From Bombus terrestris (Eukaryota > Arthropoda > Insecta > Hymenoptera > Apidae): a stretch of DNA of 64,000 nucleotides. Location of the stretch: positions 10,139,395 to 10,203,394 of the forward strand of contig NC_063285.1 in the NCBI RefSeq assembly GCF_910591885.1, in the 5' to 3' direction. A program made the translations under genes and the position numbers. The notes under the pieces were generated by a model that did not search any database, was not told the DNA's origin, and saw nothing but the letters and a program-made list of their open reading frames with translations. Shown piece after piece: positions 61,070 to 64,000 of the stretch. Within the stretch, counting starts at the first letter, position 1, and each line of letters begins with the position of its first letter.

Positions 61070-61840
61070 TACATAGTACTACGCCATAGTAATTTATTTA
61101 TAATTTATAATTTATATTCGTCAATGTAACAAATATAATTTGCAACAAATGCAACAAATATAATTATAAATGTAACAAATACAATTTGCAACAAATGCAA
61201 CAAATATAATTATAAATGTAACAAATACAATTTGCAACAAATGCAACAAATATAATTATAAATGTAATAAATATAATTTGCAACAAATGCAACAAATATA
61301 ATTATAAATGTAACAAATATAATTTGCAACAAATGCAACAAATATAATTATAAATGTAACCAGTATAATTTGCGACAAATGCAACAAATATAATTATAAA
61401 TGTAACAAATACAATTTGCAACAAATGCAACAAATATAATTATATATGTAACAAATACAATTTGCAACAAATGCAACAAATATAATTATAAATGTAACAA
61501 ATATAATTTGCAACAAATGCAACAAATATAATTATAAATGTAACAAATACAATTTGCAACAAATGCAACAAATATAATTATAAATGTAACAAATACAATT
61601 TGCAACAAATGCAACAAATGTAATTATAAATGTAACAAATATAATTTGCAACAAATGCAACAAATATAATTATAAATGTAACAAATACAATTTGCGACAA
61701 ATGCAACAAATATAATTATAAATGTAACAAATATAATTTGCAACAAATGCAACAAATGTAATTATAAATGTAACAAATATAATTTATAATTGTCAATGAG
61801 AATTGATTGTAAAATTCTTCCAAATAAATAAATAAAATGC
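61070..61840 (-). mobile_element. Dispersed unclassified repeat, copy 4, inverted and expanded
   Basis: Reading on the minus strand from 61840, TTTATTTATTTGG, AAGAATTTTACAATCAATT and CTCATTGAC match copy 1. At the other end, TTATAAATAAATTAC and TGGCGTAGTACTAT (61070-61110) match the right part of the family. The two parts normally adjoin but are here separated by the 46-bp minisatellite. The array has therefore grown inside this copy. Together with copy 3 it makes an inverted pair. Confidence 0.6.
61123..61790. repeat. 46-bp minisatellite, about 14.5 units
   Basis: The unit AATGTAACAAATAYAATTTG plus 26 bp (CAACAAATGCAACAAATATA and so on) repeats every 46 bp, with TGTA at 61171, 61217, 61263 and on. 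Differences are mostly single changes (ATACAATT against ATATAATT). Within the unit, (C)AACAAAT(G/A) is itself repeated, so it probably arose from smaller repeats. It lies wholly within repeat copy 4. Confidence 0.95.
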
Positions 61841-62599
61841 TTCTTATATGCATAAAGGAAACTGGAACGTTGCTCTATGCATCGTTGCCCCTCGTGGCGA
61901 GCCTACTCGAGGTGCGGTCATAAATTTTCTGTCTAAGAACACGCTGACAACTTCCCTTAGTCCGGATTATTGTAATTTCTCGGCTCGCAGTTACAACGTT
62001 GTCCATATTTTTAAGGCAGTTAGCCTGACGCTGTTCTGCTTTTCGGAGAATTTATGGCAGGTACTTAGGTTAGACTGTGTCTGGCTGCGATGAGGTTGCG
62101 CAGATGTTAAAGCCGAACGATGACTCGAAATCAGCTACTTAGCCATCGAACGTCGAAAGACGTAGCACACTTTAAAAACCACGTTTCCCTGAAGAATAGC
62201 AACATTGTCTCTAAGAGAATCGGATTCTGTGGTCTCAACTAGTCCGCAAATTTGCAACTAATTTATCCTTGTGGAAAATCTAAATCTTCCTCAACAAATT
62301 TGAGAAAAATCTTCCACAAGTCTGCTGAAAAGATATCCTCTCAAAGAAAGGAACTCGACGTGTCTGTAATTTCCAAACTATGGAGCGATAGAATTCGTCC
62401 AAAAAAGGAAACAAGTAAACAAGAACCCAAGACGTTCTGTGTGAACTAAGCAGCAAGTTGAAAGAAACGTTTAGACGTCAACAGCCAGCACTTGGACTTA
62501 GGCAGCTTATTCGGTAAGAGGGTGGAAGGTTAGGAGCAGCGAACCTTGACAATGAACAGTGCTGCGACAATTTGCAGAATCAATTTGCAGTTCGATATC
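61841..62599. other. Noncoding spacer
   Basis: No gene is supported. TTGTGGAAAATCT and AAATCTTCCACAAG near 62.27 and 62.31 kb form a weak imperfect stem. Confidence 0.45.
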
Positions 62600-63189
62600 A
62601 ATCGCGGGCTTGCGGACGTCGTTTATATACACAGCCTTACACACCTTCCTCCCTCTTTCTCCGCCGCTCTCAACCCCTTCCTCTCCCTTTCTGTCGTGCA
62701 ACAAGTGTGACGGCTCGTAGCGTTGGGTAGGTAGGGAATGAACCAACGAAAAAAAAGAAAAAAAAAGATAAAAGAGGGAGAAGAGAGAACGATTTAGAGG
62801 GTGAGTGGGAGAACAAGAGGGGCAGAGAAGGGGAGACAGAGAGAGAGAGTGAGGATGCATCAGCCGTAAAGAGGAGGACGGAGGGCTTGAAGGGAGAAAG
62901 GATGGAAAATGGGTCGACTTTTGTGTACCGACGAGCTTTGCGAGTACGTCAACGCCAGAACACACCTGCAGTTCAACGGTTCACCTCGTTTCCTAGTAAA
63001 TGTCCTGCTTCTGCTCTCTCTCTTTCTCGTTTTCTTTCGCTCGCACCCTGTCTGCACCCCTACACTTGGTGCCTCGCGTCCTTGAGAACTGCACTCGTGT
63101 GCGGATAGCACGCATACGCGCGCATTCCCATTGATCTCTGCTACCTGTCTTCGTGGAATATCCGATCGAGCGCGTCGGGCTACAGAATT
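62600..63189. repeat. Pyrimidine tract facing a purine tract
   Basis: 62640-62700 is CCTCC/TTTCT-rich. 62750-62880 is GAAAAAAAAG/GAGAGAGAG-rich. 63000-63060 is again pyrimidine-rich. The first two are roughly complementary and could pair. The 152-codon minus-strand frame across them is Ser/Leu/Pro-rich low complexity and not a gene. Confidence 0.7.
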
Positions 63190-64000
63190 ACAGCGGCGAG
63201 TTTAAATCTTCTTCATCTCCTGTCACATGTAAACGACGATAATCGCGAGAATTCCCGTCGAAAATTATATCGCGTTTGCTTCGACGGACCTACGTCGCGT
63301 TCAGTCGCTGGCGTTTTCGTTCGACGATTAACCAAGACGAAAGATGATGTCAACTTGATCGCTGGGGTCAGCAGGTTGCTCGAAGGTTCAGCGATTTCTT
63401 CGCGGACTATCGTCCGATGCTCCAACGACTCGATTTCCACGCTGATGTCGGCGGACGTTGAGCTAGTTGCGTGGAACGATGTGGCCAACCTGACTGAGAA
63501 ATAGCAGCCTATCGCGCGTTCTGAGAATTCCTACGCTGATTCAAAGTGAAAAGTCGCGGTTTCACGGTTCTAAATGAAAAAGCCGGTGACGCCTGGCGCA
63601 CGCCGGCAACTTAATTACACCGCCTGCCACAGGTGCTGAACGTCGAACGTAATAAATATTTCATGAGCAAAACAGTCATTACATTGTTTGATTATATTTA
63701 CATACATTTGATTGCCGGGCCGCGTGATTAATAACCGTCCCGTCGGTGGCTTGCCTTCCTCCGCCCCTTCCCGCCTCCCATTTATTCCCGTGCTCGTTAT
63801 TATTCCTCGGTTCTTTCGCGATCGCACGAAAACACGTGGCCCGATCGCGCTCATCGCGTAACGAATCAACATAAATATTTGACGAAGCGCCAGTGCTATT
63901 GACTCGTCCTGATGAATCACCGCCGCTTCTCTAACGCGCTGATTTTCCAGCAAACGTTTATAACGAGTCATCGAGTTTTGACTGTCGGGCATTTGTCGAA
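63190..64000. promoter_or_regulatory. Candidate enhancer-like stretch at the window end
   Basis: Contains TTAATTA at 63611, an E-box CAGGTG at 63630, AATAAATATT at 63651, GATTAATAA near 63726 and ATAAATATTT at 63871, in moderately GC-rich unique DNA without repeats. The mix of homeodomain, bHLH and forkhead-like words is seen in developmental enhancers. No gene is supported, and the block continues past the window edge. Confidence 0.25.

Noticed and set aside
1..64000. tRNA, rRNA, CRISPR array, or telomeric (TTAGG)n
   Set aside because: No B-box with paired stems, no rRNA-like sequence, no spaced identical repeats of CRISPR type and no TTAGG run were seen. The tandem arrays found have no unique spacers.

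Overview
The window looks like a piece of an insect nuclear genome, most likely a hymenopteran (bee, wasp or ant). The grounds are indirect. There is no bacterial-style gene packing. CpG is abundant and not depleted. AT-rich neutral stretches alternate with GC-rich, TC/GA-rich and ACGTGTACAC-rich blocks. There are short hairpin DNA transposons, including one with the TATACAGGGTGG-type end that I associate with insect genomes. The species cannot be named from the sequence alone.

I find no convincing intact protein-coding gene. Open frames of up to 234 codons exist, but they sit in GC-rich low-complexity DNA, overlap on both strands and show no recognisable domain. I treat them as chance. The window is best read as intergenic or long-intron DNA. 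Two weak exon candidates are listed: a possible signal-peptide first exon at 48.6 kb and a 111-bp splice-bounded open block at 59.1 kb.

Layout. 1-6.9 kb: CpG-rich noncoding DNA with a CRE/CCAAT pair near 0.6 kb, a cluster of GTACAC-type motifs at 2.3-2.8 kb and a perfect kappa-B palindrome at 5.0 kb. 6.9-8.8 kb: a 150-bp AT-rich tandem satellite of about 12.4 units with hints of a five-unit higher-order repeat. 8.8-17.4 kb: plain noncoding DNA with a diverged direct-repeat cluster at 11.4 kb. 17.5-19.3 kb: transposon-derived DNA, including a 733-bp hairpin element bounded by TTAA. 23.5-25.2 kb: old duplications, then an unrecognised decayed coding sequence split by a 315-bp hairpin transposon. 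25.7-26.1 kb: a homeodomain-site cluster resembling an enhancer. 27-58 kb: mostly noncoding, with GC-rich blocks and several small diverged direct duplications. 60.7-61.85 kb: three copies of one interspersed repeat, the last inverted and carrying a 46-bp minisatellite. 63.2-64 kb: another enhancer-like stretch.

The most interesting points are the satellite's higher-order pattern, the nested transposon in an unknown dead gene, the minisatellite that has grown inside a dispersed repeat, and the recurrence of old direct duplications spaced about 155-190 bp apart.
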